Below, piece after piece: positions 1 to 8,544 of a DNA stretch of 64,000 bases. The DNA comes from an uncultured Kushneria sp. (GTDB taxonomy: Bacteria > Pseudomonadota > Gammaproteobacteria > Pseudomonadales > Halomonadaceae), in assembly GCF_947497025.1 (NCBI RefSeq), contig NZ_CANMFC010000003.1, forward strand, positions 310,001 to 374,000. The letters are read 5' to 3'. Made by a program: the position numbers and the translations under genes. The notes under the pieces are model-generated. The model worked only from the letters and a program-made list of their open reading frames with translations, made no database searches and had not been told where the DNA came from. Numbering within the stretch: position 1 is the stretch's first letter; each line of letters opens with the position of its first letter.

Positions 1-54
1 CCGCGCGTGCGGTGACGCCCCCTGGCGCATCACCACACGGGACAAAAGGAAGGT

Positions 55-699
55 TTAAAGGCTGTTACCGTCACCACCCCGGATGACACCGACGCCAACG
101 CCTTCGATGTCCAGACTCTGGCGCGTTAGATCAATTGTAATGGGTTCGAAATCGGGGTTTTCAGCAATCAGGCTAACGATGCTGCCCTGGCGCTTGAAGC
201 GCTTGACCGTCACATCGTCTCCCAGTCGTGCCACCACAACCTGCCCGTCACGGGCATCATGTGTGCGATGGACGGCCAGAAGATCGCCATCAAGAATACC
301 GGCATCACGCATGGAAAGACCGCGAACTCGAAGCAGATAATCGGCGCCCGGATTGAAAAAATCGGCCGGCATCGGGCAATAGCGTGAGATGTGTTCGGCG
401 GCAAGGATCGGACTGCCGGCCGCCACTTCCCCAATGACGGGCAGACCTGTGATGACGTTTTCCTGTTCCTGAGCGACCTGCACCTGAGCAGAAAGACGAA
501 TGCCGCGTGATGTTCCAGGGATCATCTCGATGACACCCTTTTTGCGCAGGGCGCGCAGATGCTCTTCAGCGGCGTTGGGTGAGCGAAACCCCAGGGCGCC
601 GGCAATTTCGGCACGCGTGGGCGGGTAGCCGAGTTCACTGATGGTCCTGGCAATGAAATCGAATACGGCCTGTTGGCGTGCGGTCAACGGTCGTGTCAT
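55..699 (-). CDS. lexA: LexA repressor, SOS response
   Basis: Transcriptional repressor of the SOS regulon that self-cleaves when RecA filaments form. The 214-aa product has the usual LexA length. The N-terminal winged helix-turn-helix covers about residues 1-65 ([11 protein letters not shown] recognition region). The S24 peptidase part has the Ala94-Gly95 cleavage bond in VAAGSP, catalytic Ser129 in GLSMRD and Lys166 in VTVKRF. A LexA box lies 13-28 bp upstream of the start codon, so autoregulation is expected. It is divergent from a psrA-like gene, as in Pseudomonas. No sulA-type gene is visible in the 54 bases after it before the window ends. Confidence 0.97.
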   Translation of the reverse strand: MTRPLTARQQAVFDFIARTISELGYPPTRAEIAGALGFRSPNAAEEHLRALRKKGVIEMIPGTSRGIRLSAQVQVAQEQENVITGLPVIGEVAAGSPILAAEHISRYCPMPADFFNPGADYLLRVRGLSMRDAGILDGDLLAVHRTHDARDGQVVVARLGDDVTVKRFKRQGSIVSLIAENPDFEPITIDLTRQSLDIEGVGVGVIRGGDGNSL

Positions 700-711
700 G
701 TGCAGTGGCCA

Positions 712-727
712 TTGTTGATGTATACAG
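712..727 (-). promoter_or_regulatory. LexA box upstream of lexA
   Basis: On the minus strand the site reads CTGT-ATACATCA-ACAA, within TACTGTATACATCAACAA. It matches the gammaproteobacterial CTGT-N8-ACAG operator at seven of the eight fixed positions. It sits just before the lexA start, which fits negative autoregulation. Confidence 0.85.
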
Positions 728-864
728 TATGTGATTGTATCCAGTCATCAGGTCAATGCAAGCGCTTCGATACTGTCTCCGGTGCAGGTGGCGGCGACCA
801 ATGGTGATACCATCGCTGTCTGATCTGCACGTTTTATTTTCATGACAGAGAACTGATATTTTCC

Positions 865-1575
865 ATGGTGCCATCCGATACCGTGACCCGAATCCTTGAT
901 GCGGCTGAAGTACTGTTTGCAGAATATGGCTTTTCCGAAACTTCGCTGCGGCGAATCACCGGTCGCGCCGAAGTCAATCTGGCCGCTGTCAACTATCATT
1001 TTGGCTCCAAGCAGGCCCTGATACAGGCGGTGTTTTTCCGATATCTGGACCCTTTCAGTGCGGATCTCCATCAACGACTGGATGTGCTCGAGACAGACGA
1101 GGCGAAAGCATCAGACCTTGATGGGCTGCTCGATACGCTTTTTGGCAGCGTTCTGGAAATGCCCTCCGAAAGTCATGACCTCAGAACCTTCATGAAGCTT
1201 CTGGGGCTTGCCTATTCGCAGGCCCAGCGCCATCTTCGCGATGAGCTTCGCAGCCGTTATGGCGATATCTTTTCGCGCTTTTTGAAGCTTCTCAGGCAGG
1301 CGACCCCGGAACTGGCCAACGATGAACGCTTCTGGCGGCTGCATTTCATGCTGGGGTCGGTCATCTTTACGCTATCCGGTCTCAACACGCTGCGCGATAT
1401 CGCAGAGCATGACTATCATCAGCGCGTCACGATTCGAGAGCTGGCTCAACGATTGAAGCCGGTCGCGCTGCATGCCCTGCGTGCTCCGGTTAGTGATGTC
1501 GACTCTAGTACCATGCTGGATTCTCATCCGAGCAGCCATGTGATTTCCCATCCCAGAACAGGAACGCACTCATGA
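865..1575 (+). CDS. psrA: TetR-family regulator, PsrA-like
   Basis: A 236-aa TetR-family repressor. The N-terminal helix-turn-helix is clear (TSLRRITGRAEVNLAAVNYHFGSK, about residues 26-50), followed by a helical ligand-binding domain. The N-terminus resembles Pseudomonas PsrA from its first residues, and the lexA-psrA-nagZ order is the same as in Pseudomonas. There PsrA senses long-chain fatty acids and controls beta-oxidation genes and rpoS; that role is inferred here. The start is the ATG at 865, chosen by that N-terminal match, although no strong Shine-Dalgarno is visible. The last about 30 residues look variable. The stop overlaps the nagZ start by 4 bp, so the two are probably cotranscribed. 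Confidence 0.85.
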   Translation: MVPSDTVTRILDAAEVLFAEYGFSETSLRRITGRAEVNLAAVNYHFGSKQALIQAVFFRYLDPFSADLHQRLDVLETDEAKASDLDGLLDTLFGSVLEMPSESHDLRTFMKLLGLAYSQAQRHLRDELRSRYGDIFSRFLKLLRQATPELANDERFWRLHFMLGSVIFTLSGLNTLRDIAEHDYHQRVTIRELAQRLKPVALHALRAPVSDVDSSTMLDSHPSSHVISHPRTGTHS

Positions 1576-2612
1576 TCGACTCCCGGGCTGAAATCTTTGG
1601 TGGGCCTCTCATGTGTGACATTGAGGGCACGCATCTGAATGAAGAGGAGCGTGGCTGGCTGTCCGACCCCTGCGTGGGGGGTATCATCCTCTTTGCGCGT
1701 AATGTTGAGTCCCCCGAGCAGATGCGTCAGCTGTGTGATGACATTCGTCGATGTCGTTCGAACATCGTGATCGGCATTGACCAGGAAGGAGGGCGTGTTC
1801 AGCGTCTTCGCAATGGCGTTACCACTCTGCCGCCCATGGCGCGGCTGGGTCAGTACTATCGCCGGATGCCCGATGAAGCACTGGTGCTTGCCCGGGATAC
1901 CGGCTGGCTGCTGGCCATGGAAATGGCGGCCTGTGGTGCGGACTTTTCCTTTGCACCGGTGCTGGATCTAGACGATGCGCGCTGCCCGGCCATCGGCAAC
2001 CGTGCCTTCTCCGATGATCCGCAACATGTGACAGCGCTGGCGGGCGCCTTTATTGAAGGGTTCGAGGAAGCCGGTATGGCAAGCGTCGGCAAGCATTTTC
2101 CGGGCCACGGTGGCGTCACGCTCGATTCACATCTTGTGATGCCGGAAGATACCCGAACACTTGAAGCGCTCGAGTCTCATGACCTGATTCCCTTTCGTGC
2201 GCTGTCTGACCGGCTGACCGGCATCATGCCGGCCCACGTGCGCTTTACCCGGATTGATGATCGACCGGCTGGATTTTCGCGGCGATGGCTCGACTATCTA
2301 CGCCATGACATCGGCTTTGAAGGTGTCATTGTGTCCGACGATCTTTCCATGAAAGGGGCGGCCATGGCGGGCGGCCCCGGTGAGCGCGTCATGGCAGCAC
2401 TCGAGGCAGGTTGTGATCTGGTCCTGTTGTGTAATGACCCGGAAGGGGCGGCCGAGGCCCGCCAGACGCTGCATTCGCCCATGAGGGAGCCGTTGGTACA
2501 GCGTCGTCTGGAACGACTACGCTTTGCCGGCGGCATCGTTGATCTTGCGACGCTGAAGGAACAACCGCGCTGGCACCGTACCAGAGAGCGGTTAGCGAAT
2601 CTCCCTACCTGA
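1572..2612 (+). CDS. nagZ: Beta-N-acetylhexosaminidase NagZ
   Basis: Cytoplasmic glycoside hydrolase family 3 enzyme of peptidoglycan recycling. It removes N-acetylglucosamine from GlcNAc-anhydroMurNAc (peptides). The 346-aa protein has the family landmarks GIDQEGGRVQRL (about 68-79), KHFPGHGGVTLDSH (174-187, with the Asp-His catalytic dyad) and the nucleophile Asp near 256 in VIVSDDLSM. The length is typical. There is no signal peptide, as expected for a cytosolic enzyme. It overlaps psrA by ATGA and is followed after 12 bp by a mechanosensitive channel gene. Confidence 0.96.
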   Translation: MIDSRAEIFGGPLMCDIEGTHLNEEERGWLSDPCVGGIILFARNVESPEQMRQLCDDIRRCRSNIVIGIDQEGGRVQRLRNGVTTLPPMARLGQYYRRMPDEALVLARDTGWLLAMEMAACGADFSFAPVLDLDDARCPAIGNRAFSDDPQHVTALAGAFIEGFEEAGMASVGKHFPGHGGVTLDSHLVMPEDTRTLEALESHDLIPFRALSDRLTGIMPAHVRFTRIDDRPAGFSRRWLDYLRHDIGFEGVIVSDDLSMKGAAMAGGPGERVMAALEAGCDLVLLCNDPEGAAEARQTLHSPMREPLVQRRLERLRFAGGIVDLATLKEQPRWHRTRERLANLPT

Positions 2613-2624
2613 AGAGAGGACACA

Positions 2625-3965
2625 ATGGCGCAGCAATCCGGCAGTGGTGGCTCATCATCGGGCGGCTCTCAATCCAGCGGATCGGAGGCCACCCATTACT
2701 GGCAGCAATTGCTGGAAAATACCCGAGAGTGGGCCACGGGCTATTTTGGGCTGCCCGGCTGGGTACTGACGATCATTCTGGTCGTGCTGCTGGTGCTACT
2801 GTTTGATCTGGTCTGTGCTTTTCTGCTGGGTCGACTCGAGCGTCGCCTGAACAAGAGCCCGAGGCGCTGGGATGACGCGCTGTTGCATGCACTTCGTGGG
2901 CCGCTACGGTTGTGGTTATGGCTCGGAGGGCTGTGCGCCATACTGGCCCTGGTGGCTCAGGGATTCGATATCGCTGGCATCACTTCCTATGCCAGTCTCA
3001 TTTTCGGGGTCTCGACACTGGCCATCATATTCTGGGTCGAGGTGCGTCTCATGCAGCGCCTTGAACAGCGTCTGGTGTTTCCACCGGCCCATTCAAGCGC
3101 CAAACCAGTAGATCAGACCTCTGCTTCAGCAGTCACCAAGATTGTGGGTGCGCTGACGCTGATCGTGGTGCTGTTACTGGGCCTTCAGATGCTGGGAGTA
3201 TCGGTGTCGAGCCTTCTGGCAGTGGGTGGTGCCGGCGGTATTCTGATCGGTTTTGCCGCGCGCGATGTCATGGCCAATTTCTTTGGCGGCATGGTCGTTC
3301 ATCTGGATAAACCCTTTCAGGTCGGACACTGGATACGTTCCCCCGATCGCGAGATTGAAGGCGTCGTGGAGGATATCGGCTGGCGTTTGACCCGTATCCG
3401 TACCTTTGCCGGGCCGCCCATCTATGTGCCCAATGCGGCGTTCAGCCGGATTACCATCGAGACGCCCTCACGAATGCAGGCCCGCCTTCTCTGGGAAAAC
3501 GTCGGTATCCGCTATCAGGATGCCGGGGCCATCGAGTCGATCACCACTGACATACGCCAGATGCTCGATCAGGATAACGAGATCAACAGCGACGAGCTGA
3601 TTACGGTGACCTTTAGTCGGTATGGTGACTATTCGCTGAACCTGATGATCTACGCGTTGAGTAGTGTCACTGACTGGCAACGCTACAACGAGACCCGGCA
3701 GCGCATACTGCTCTCGGTGCGCGACATCATCTATCGCCACGGCGCAGAACTGGCCCTGCCTGCTTCGAGGGTCTATGTCCCCGATGAAGTGCGTCTCAGT
3801 AATGGGGTGGGGCAGGATGATCTTGAGTCCGAGGAGGATTCCCGCCAGGATAGCGACCCTCAAAATTCCCGGTCAGGCACCAGAAGCCGAGCGCGGAAAA
3901 AGGACAAGGGGCAGAGTGCCCCCTTTGATACCGAACAGAACAGTGAGTCAGATGGCGATGCCTGA
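2625..3965 (+). CDS. MscS-family small-conductance mechanosensitive channel
   Basis: A 446-aa inner-membrane protein. A Ser/Gly-rich N-terminal tail (about residues 3-24) precedes four hydrophobic segments (about 44-70, 92-112, 122-140, 168-190). The pore helix is glycine/alanine-rich (LAVGGAGGILIGFAARDVMANFFGG, about 199-223), followed by the MscS beta domain (FQVGHWIRSPD, IEGVVEDIGWRLTRIRT). It releases solutes when osmotic pressure drops, a useful function in a halophile. The C-terminus has about 70 hydrophilic residues rich in Asp, Glu, Ser, Arg and Lys beyond the channel fold. A GAGAGG ribosome site precedes the start. The hpt start overlaps its 3' end. Confidence 0.92.
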   Translation: MAQQSGSGGSSSGGSQSSGSEATHYWQQLLENTREWATGYFGLPGWVLTIILVVLLVLLFDLVCAFLLGRLERRLNKSPRRWDDALLHALRGPLRLWLWLGGLCAILALVAQGFDIAGITSYASLIFGVSTLAIIFWVEVRLMQRLEQRLVFPPAHSSAKPVDQTSASAVTKIVGALTLIVVLLLGLQMLGVSVSSLLAVGGAGGILIGFAARDVMANFFGGMVVHLDKPFQVGHWIRSPDREIEGVVEDIGWRLTRIRTFAGPPIYVPNAAFSRITIETPSRMQARLLWENVGIRYQDAGAIESITTDIRQMLDQDNEINSDELITVTFSRYGDYSLNLMIYALSSVTDWQRYNETRQRILLSVRDIIYRHGAELALPASRVYVPDEVRLSNGVGQDDLESEEDSRQDSDPQNSRSGTRSRARKKDKGQSAPFDTEQNSESDGDA

Positions 3966-4545
3966 ACAGCATGATGGTCACCTTGAGATAGCCCAGTATC
4001 ACAACGATATGAAGGTTTTGATGGATGAGGCGGATTGCCTGATCGATCTTCCTGCGGTTGAAAGGGCGCTGGATGACATGGCAGAGCAATTGACACAGTC
4101 GCTCTCTGACAGCATGCCGGTGTTTTACTGTGTGATGAATGGCGGGCTGATCACGACCGGTCATTTGTTAACCCGGCTTGGTTTTCCGCTTGAGGTGGAT
4201 TATCTGCATGCCACGCGCTATCGCGGCGGCCTGCGCGGTGGTGAGCTGTTCTGGCGCGTCTCCCCCGAAATTCCCATGGCAGGGCGACACGTGGTCATCG
4301 TGGACGACATTCTGGATGAGGGGGCAACACTTGCCGCCATTCTCGAATATTGCCATCAGGCGGGTGCGGCCAGTGTGTCATCGGCCGTGCTGGTCGAGAA
4401 GGTGCACGACCGCAAGGCTGTGCCTGACCTCAAGGCGGACTATTGCGGCCTGGAAGTCGAGGACCGCTATGTGTTCGGTTTTGGGATGGATTACAAGGGC
4501 TACTGGCGTAACGCCCCGGGCATCTTTGCTCCGCGCGGACTCTGA
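3958..4545 (+). CDS. hpt: Hypoxanthine-guanine phosphoribosyltransferase
   Basis: Purine salvage enzyme joining hypoxanthine or guanine to PRPP. The signature is the PRPP-binding loop VVIVDDILDEGATL, with YLHATRYRGG upstream and FGFGMDYKGYWRNAPGIFA at the C-terminus; this last element is typical of the Pseudomonas/Halomonas Hpt group. An open frame extends far upstream inside the channel gene. The start is placed at the ATG at 3958 (195 aa) because homologs are about 185 residues long; the ATG at 3952 is equally possible. It is the last gene of the psrA-nagZ-mscS-hpt run, and a strong hairpin follows. Confidence 0.92.
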   Translation: MPEQHDGHLEIAQYHNDMKVLMDEADCLIDLPAVERALDDMAEQLTQSLSDSMPVFYCVMNGGLITTGHLLTRLGFPLEVDYLHATRYRGGLRGGELFWRVSPEIPMAGRHVVIVDDILDEGATLAAILEYCHQAGAASVSSAVLVEKVHDRKAVPDLKADYCGLEVEDRYVFGFGMDYKGYWRNAPGIFAPRGL

Positions 4546-4625
4546 TCACGGCTGGCGAGTCCCCTGGAGGTCAGAGCCCGCGACGCCGGCATGCGAGATA
4601 GGGCGCTGCATGAATGAGGCCCAAA

Positions 4626-4655
4626 GGGCCGGCCATCAAGGCCGGCCCTTGTCGT
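4626..4655. terminator. Bidirectional terminator between hpt and mfd
   Basis: A perfect 9-bp GC stem (GGGCCGGCC / GGCCGGCCC) with a 5-nt loop. It is flanked by AAA on the left and TTGT on the right. The U-tracts are short on both strands. It lies between two convergent genes, so it can serve both. Confidence 0.7.
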
Positions 4656-4698
4656 CTGTGTCAGGCACACTCTGTGCCCGACGGACGCCGTGAGGGCG

Positions 4699-7600
4699 TC
4701 ATGACTTCTGGTTGAAATGTTCCAGCAGGGATTCAATGGCGGCAAAGCGCGTCTCGGCCGTCTCCATGGGTTTTTCAAAGCGCAGAGTGTCAGCGCCATC
4801 AAGGCGGTATTGGTCGGGCGCTTTCTGCATCATGTTGACCAGCGTCATGGGATCAACCGAAGTATCGGCACCAAACTGTATACGTCCACGCTTGTCTCCC
4901 GCCTCCAGGCGCGTAATACCCAGGCGCTCGGCCTTGAAGCGAAGGGTGGCCTGGCGGAAAAGATGCTTGACCGGCTCCGGCAGCATCCCGAAGCGGTCGA
5001 TCATTTCGACCTGCAATTCACGTAGCTCTCCATCATTTTTGGCATTGCTGATGCGCTTGTACATGACCAGACGCTGCTGAACGTCATGCATGTAATCTTC
5101 AGGGATCAGCGCTGGCAGTCCGAGACTGATATCCACGCCTTCCGACATGGGCGCTTCAATATTGGGCGTCTTGCCGCTGCGAATGGCATTGACGGCGCGG
5201 TCGAGCATTTCCATGTAAAGGCTGTAGCCGATGGTCTCGATCTGACCGCTTTGCTCTTCGCCCAGCAGTTCCCCGGCACCGCGAATTTCCAGATCGTGGC
5301 TGGCAAGCGCAAAGCCTGCGCCCAGATCTTCTGCCTGAGTAATGGCTTCCAGACGCTTGGTCGCATCCGCTGTAATCTGTTTGGGCGGCGGGGTGAGCAG
5401 GTAGGCGTAGGCCTGATGGTGTGAGCGGCCCACACGACCACGCAGCTGGTGGAGCTGGGCCAGGCCGAACTTGTCGGCACGCTCGATGATGATGGTGTTG
5501 GCGCTGGGGACATCGATGCCGGTTTCGATGATGGTCGAGCACACCAGCACGTTGAAGCGCTTATGATAGAAGTCCGACATCGCACGCTCCAGGGCGCGCT
5601 CGGCCATCTGGCCATGGGCGACACCCACGCGGGCATCCGGCACCAGTTCGCGCACCTTTTCAGCCGTGGCTTCGATCGATTTGACCTCATTGTGCAGGTA
5701 GTAGACCTGGCCGCCTCGCAGCAGTTCGCGCAGTACGGCCTCCTTGAGGACGGCCTGATTACGCTGCTGCACGAAGGTCTTGACCGACAGCCGTCGCGCC
5801 GGCGGTGTGGCAATAATGGAGAGATCGCGCATACCGCTCATGGCCATCGACAGCGTTCGCGGGATCGGTGTGGCGGTCAGGGTCAGAATGTCGACTTCGG
5901 CACGAAGCGTCTTGAGCTTTTCCTTTTGATGAACACCGAAGCGATGTTCCTCATCAATGATGACCAGCCCCAGATTGGCGAACTCAAGCTCCTTGCCCAG
6001 CAGCTTGTGTGTCCCAATGACGATATCGATGCGACCATCATTGAGACGTTCCAGCGTCTGCGACTGCAGCTTGCCGCCCTGAAAGCGTGACAGGATGTCG
6101 ATATTGATGGCCGAATCGGCAAAGCGGTCACGGAAGTTGTCAAAATGCTGCTGTGCCAGCAGTGTCGTCGGCACCAGCACGGCCACCTGCCGGCCGGACT
6201 GGACGGCCAGAAAGGCCGCTCGCATTGCCACTTCCGTCTTGCCAAAGCCGACATCGCCGCAGATGACGCGGTCCATCGGCTGGGTTGAGGTCATGTCATG
6301 AATGACGGCGTCAATGGCCATGCGCTGATCCGGCGTTTCCTCGAAGGGAAAAGTGGCCGCAAAGCGAGCATATTCCTGCCCCGGCGGCTCACAGGCAAAG
6401 CCTTCACGCGCCTCACGCCTCGCATAGACATCCAGCAGTTCGGCTGCCGTGTCTCGAACCTTCTCGGCCGCCTTGCGCCGTGCCTTTTCCCACTGATCGC
6501 TGCCCAGCTTGTGCAGGGGGGCACTTTCATCACTGGCGCCGGCATAGCGTGAAATCAGGTGGAGGCTGTCGACCGGTACATAGAGTCGTGCGCCGCTTGC
6601 GTATTCCAGCGTCAGGAACTCGGCCGGCATGCCACCGGCGTGCAGGGTTTCAAGTCCGAGATAGCGGCCGACACCATGCGCCTTGTGGACGACCGGTGCG
6701 CCTTCCCTGAGTTCGGACAGATGACGTATGGCCAGCTCGTTGTCGTCCGTGGCACGACTGCGGCGCCGGCTCTGACGCACGATCTCGCCATACAGCTCGG
6801 TTTCGGTCAGTACCAGCAGCTTTTCGCTTTCAAGCCAGAGCCCGCGCTCAAGGCCACCTTCAACGAGTGCGTAAGGCTGACGAGTGTCGAGAAAGCTCTG
6901 CCAGCTGTTTGTGTCACCCATGGAAAGGTTCAGCGGTGCCAGAGTCTCGTGCAGAGCCTCCTGTCGGCCCCGTGATTCGGCCACAAATAACACGCGAAGA
7001 TCATCATGACTTTTCAGGAATTGTTCCAGCGACGCCAGCGGTCTGGCTGCGCGCGCATCGATGGCAATGTCGGGCAGCGCAGCACCCTCAACAAGGGTGC
7101 CTTCCTCATCGGTGCGCCATTGAAGCCGTGGGTAGTGGTTAATCTGTCCAAAAAGCTCTGCCACCGGCACGAAAGCCTTTGCCGGGGGGAGTAGCGGCCG
7201 GGTGGGATCAACGCCCAGATTTTCAAACCGTCCTGTGATGGACTGCCAGTGACTTTCGGCGGCTTCAAAGCTGCCCGGCATCAGGGCACAGCGCAGCTGA
7301 TCGCCAATATGGTCAAAAAGCGTTGAGGTGTGTTCAAAAAACAGTGGCAGATACTGCTCAAGTCCCGGAGAGGGAATGCCCTGCAGGGCATCCAGATAAA
7401 GCGGGCAATGACGCGGATCAACATCAAAGAGCGTCTCAAAGCCTTCGCGAAACCGGGCGATGGCGTCCTGAGTCAGCGGATATTCATGCGCCGGCAGTAA
7501 CTCGATTCGCTCGGTGCGTTCACTCGAACGCTGGGTGTCCGGGTCGAAATGACGCAGCGTATCGATCTCGTCATCAAAAAGATCGATACGTAGCGGTTGT

Positions 7601-8148
7601 TCACTGCCCACCGGGTAGAGATCGATCAGCGCCCCGCGAAAGGCATACTCACCAGGTTCGTAAACGGTTTCGACGGCACGATAACCGGCCCGATGAAGCT
7701 GGCCGCGAAAATGCTCACGGTCCAGCGACATGCCTTTTTCCAGATGCAGTGCCTGGACGGCCACATAGTCGGTTGGCGGCAGGCGCTGCATGAGGGTGTT
7801 GATCGGGGCCAGTATGATGCTCTGGTACTGATGCTGGAGCTGGCGTAGGGTGCGAAGCCGTTCCGAGACGATGTCCTGATGGGGCGAGAAGCTGTCATAG
7901 GGCAGGGTCTCCCAGTCAGGAAAGACCAGAACCTCCTGATGGCTGAAAAAGCGCAGTGCCAGCGCCATGCGCTGTGCGCTCGCCGAGTCCGGCGTGATCA
8001 CGAGCAGGGGTGTTTTCTCTGCGCTGGCCAGATGGGCCATGGCAAGGGCATCAGCGCTGCCTTCAGGCAGTCGCCAGCGTGTGTTTTCCCGGGCAGGGGC
8101 AAGCGCAGGGGGCGAGAGAGGGCTGATGATGTGGCTATGCGATGGCAT
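4699..8148 (-). CDS. mfd: Transcription-repair coupling factor Mfd
   Basis: A DNA translocase that removes RNA polymerase stalled at lesions and recruits UvrA. The 1149-aa length is normal. In order: an N-terminal UvrB-like module (about 1-350), the RNA-polymerase interaction domain (about 475-545, with VVHKAHGVGRYLGLE), the RecG-like helicase core and the C-terminal TRCF domain. The core has Walker A GDVGFGKTEVA, DEEHRFGVHQKE and TLTATPIPRTLSMAM. Helicase motifs V and VI are in STIIETGIDVPSANTII and QLRGRVGRSHHQAYAYLL. It is transcribed alone, convergent with hpt and divergent from gapB. Confidence 0.98.
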   Translation of the reverse strand: MPSHSHIISPLSPPALAPARENTRWRLPEGSADALAMAHLASAEKTPLLVITPDSASAQRMALALRFFSHQEVLVFPDWETLPYDSFSPHQDIVSERLRTLRQLQHQYQSIILAPINTLMQRLPPTDYVAVQALHLEKGMSLDREHFRGQLHRAGYRAVETVYEPGEYAFRGALIDLYPVGSEQPLRIDLFDDEIDTLRHFDPDTQRSSERTERIELLPAHEYPLTQDAIARFREGFETLFDVDPRHCPLYLDALQGIPSPGLEQYLPLFFEHTSTLFDHIGDQLRCALMPGSFEAAESHWQSITGRFENLGVDPTRPLLPPAKAFVPVAELFGQINHYPRLQWRTDEEGTLVEGAALPDIAIDARAARPLASLEQFLKSHDDLRVLFVAESRGRQEALHETLAPLNLSMGDTNSWQSFLDTRQPYALVEGGLERGLWLESEKLLVLTETELYGEIVRQSRRRSRATDDNELAIRHLSELREGAPVVHKAHGVGRYLGLETLHAGGMPAEFLTLEYASGARLYVPVDSLHLISRYAGASDESAPLHKLGSDQWEKARRKAAEKVRDTAAELLDVYARREAREGFACEPPGQEYARFAATFPFEETPDQRMAIDAVIHDMTSTQPMDRVICGDVGFGKTEVAMRAAFLAVQSGRQVAVLVPTTLLAQQHFDNFRDRFADSAINIDILSRFQGGKLQSQTLERLNDGRIDIVIGTHKLLGKELEFANLGLVIIDEEHRFGVHQKEKLKTLRAEVDILTLTATPIPRTLSMAMSGMRDLSIIATPPARRLSVKTFVQQRNQAVLKEAVLRELLRGGQVYYLHNEVKSIEATAEKVRELVPDARVGVAHGQMAERALERAMSDFYHKRFNVLVCSTIIETGIDVPSANTIIIERADKFGLAQLHQLRGRVGRSHHQAYAYLLTPPPKQITADATKRLEAITQAEDLGAGFALASHDLEIRGAGELLGEEQSGQIETIGYSLYMEMLDRAVNAIRSGKTPNIEAPMSEGVDISLGLPALIPEDYMHDVQQRLVMYKRISNAKNDGELRELQVEMIDRFGMLPEPVKHLFRQATLRFKAERLGITRLEAGDKRGRIQFGADTSVDPMTLVNMMQKAPDQYRLDGADTLRFEKPMETAETRFAAIESLLEHFNQKS

Positions 8149-8367
8149 GGTTCACTTCAGATCGATGGGCACAGGGACAAAATGCGGACAGTATCGTCGA
8201 TATGGAAGAGGTTTGCCTTGAAGTCTGTCATTCCCGGGACATTTGAGTTGGCTATTGTGCCGTATCACGTCCTGTCGTGGCGGCGCTCATGATGTGGTTT
8301 CGGGTATCGATAAAACGCTCGTGACCAGTCATGGTGCCGCACGGAACACTTGTCAACCGATCCTTTG

Positions 8368-8398
8368 GTGTAGTCAGGCTACATATTTGCGACTACAC
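8368..8398 (+). promoter_or_regulatory. Palindromic operator candidate upstream of gapB (HexR-like)
   Basis: TGTAGTCAGGCTACA at 8369-8383 is a dyad (TGTAG-N5-CTACA). A further inverted copy, GACTACAC, at 8391-8398 pairs perfectly with GTGTAGTC at 8368-8375. The array ends 6 bp before the -35 hexamer. The outer bases resemble the TGTARTN4YTACA pattern I recall for HexR, a sugar-catabolism regulator that often controls gap genes. Assignment to HexR is inference. Confidence 0.45.
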
Positions 8399-8403
8399 AA
8401 CCA

Positions 8404-8432
8404 TTGTGAGGAGGCGACGCTCTTTCGATAAT
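8404..8432 (+). promoter_or_regulatory. Sigma70-type promoter for gapB
   Basis: TTGTGA (8404-8409) and GATAAT (8427-8432) are separated by exactly 17 bp. The predicted start near 8439 gives a leader of about 105 nt before the GTG start codon. Confidence 0.6.
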
Positions 8433-8544
8433 GCCGCCAGCTTAAGATTGCAGCTGCCGAGAGAGTGCCCACGATACCAAAATGGATATCAATTAAAAAA
8501 AGGGCAGGCGCTGCAGGTTTTCGATCACTGCAAGGAAACCTGAC

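Larger units (their letters stand above)
8149..8544. other. Divergent mfd/gapB intergenic region
   Basis: 396 bp without a credible gene. The right half holds a sigma70-type promoter and palindromic operator candidate for gapB (listed separately). I could not pick out a convincing mfd promoter in the left half. The short frames here show no codon pattern or homology. Confidence 0.6.

Noticed and set aside
769-800. Second LexA box near 771 (CTGTCTCCGGTGCAGG)
   Set aside because: The right half-site does not match ACAG; only the box at 712-727 fits.
700-864. PsrA-type autoregulatory dyad upstream of psrA
   Set aside because: No GAAAC-N-GTTTC dyad seen; only an 8-bp AAGCGCTT palindrome at 760-767, too short to claim.
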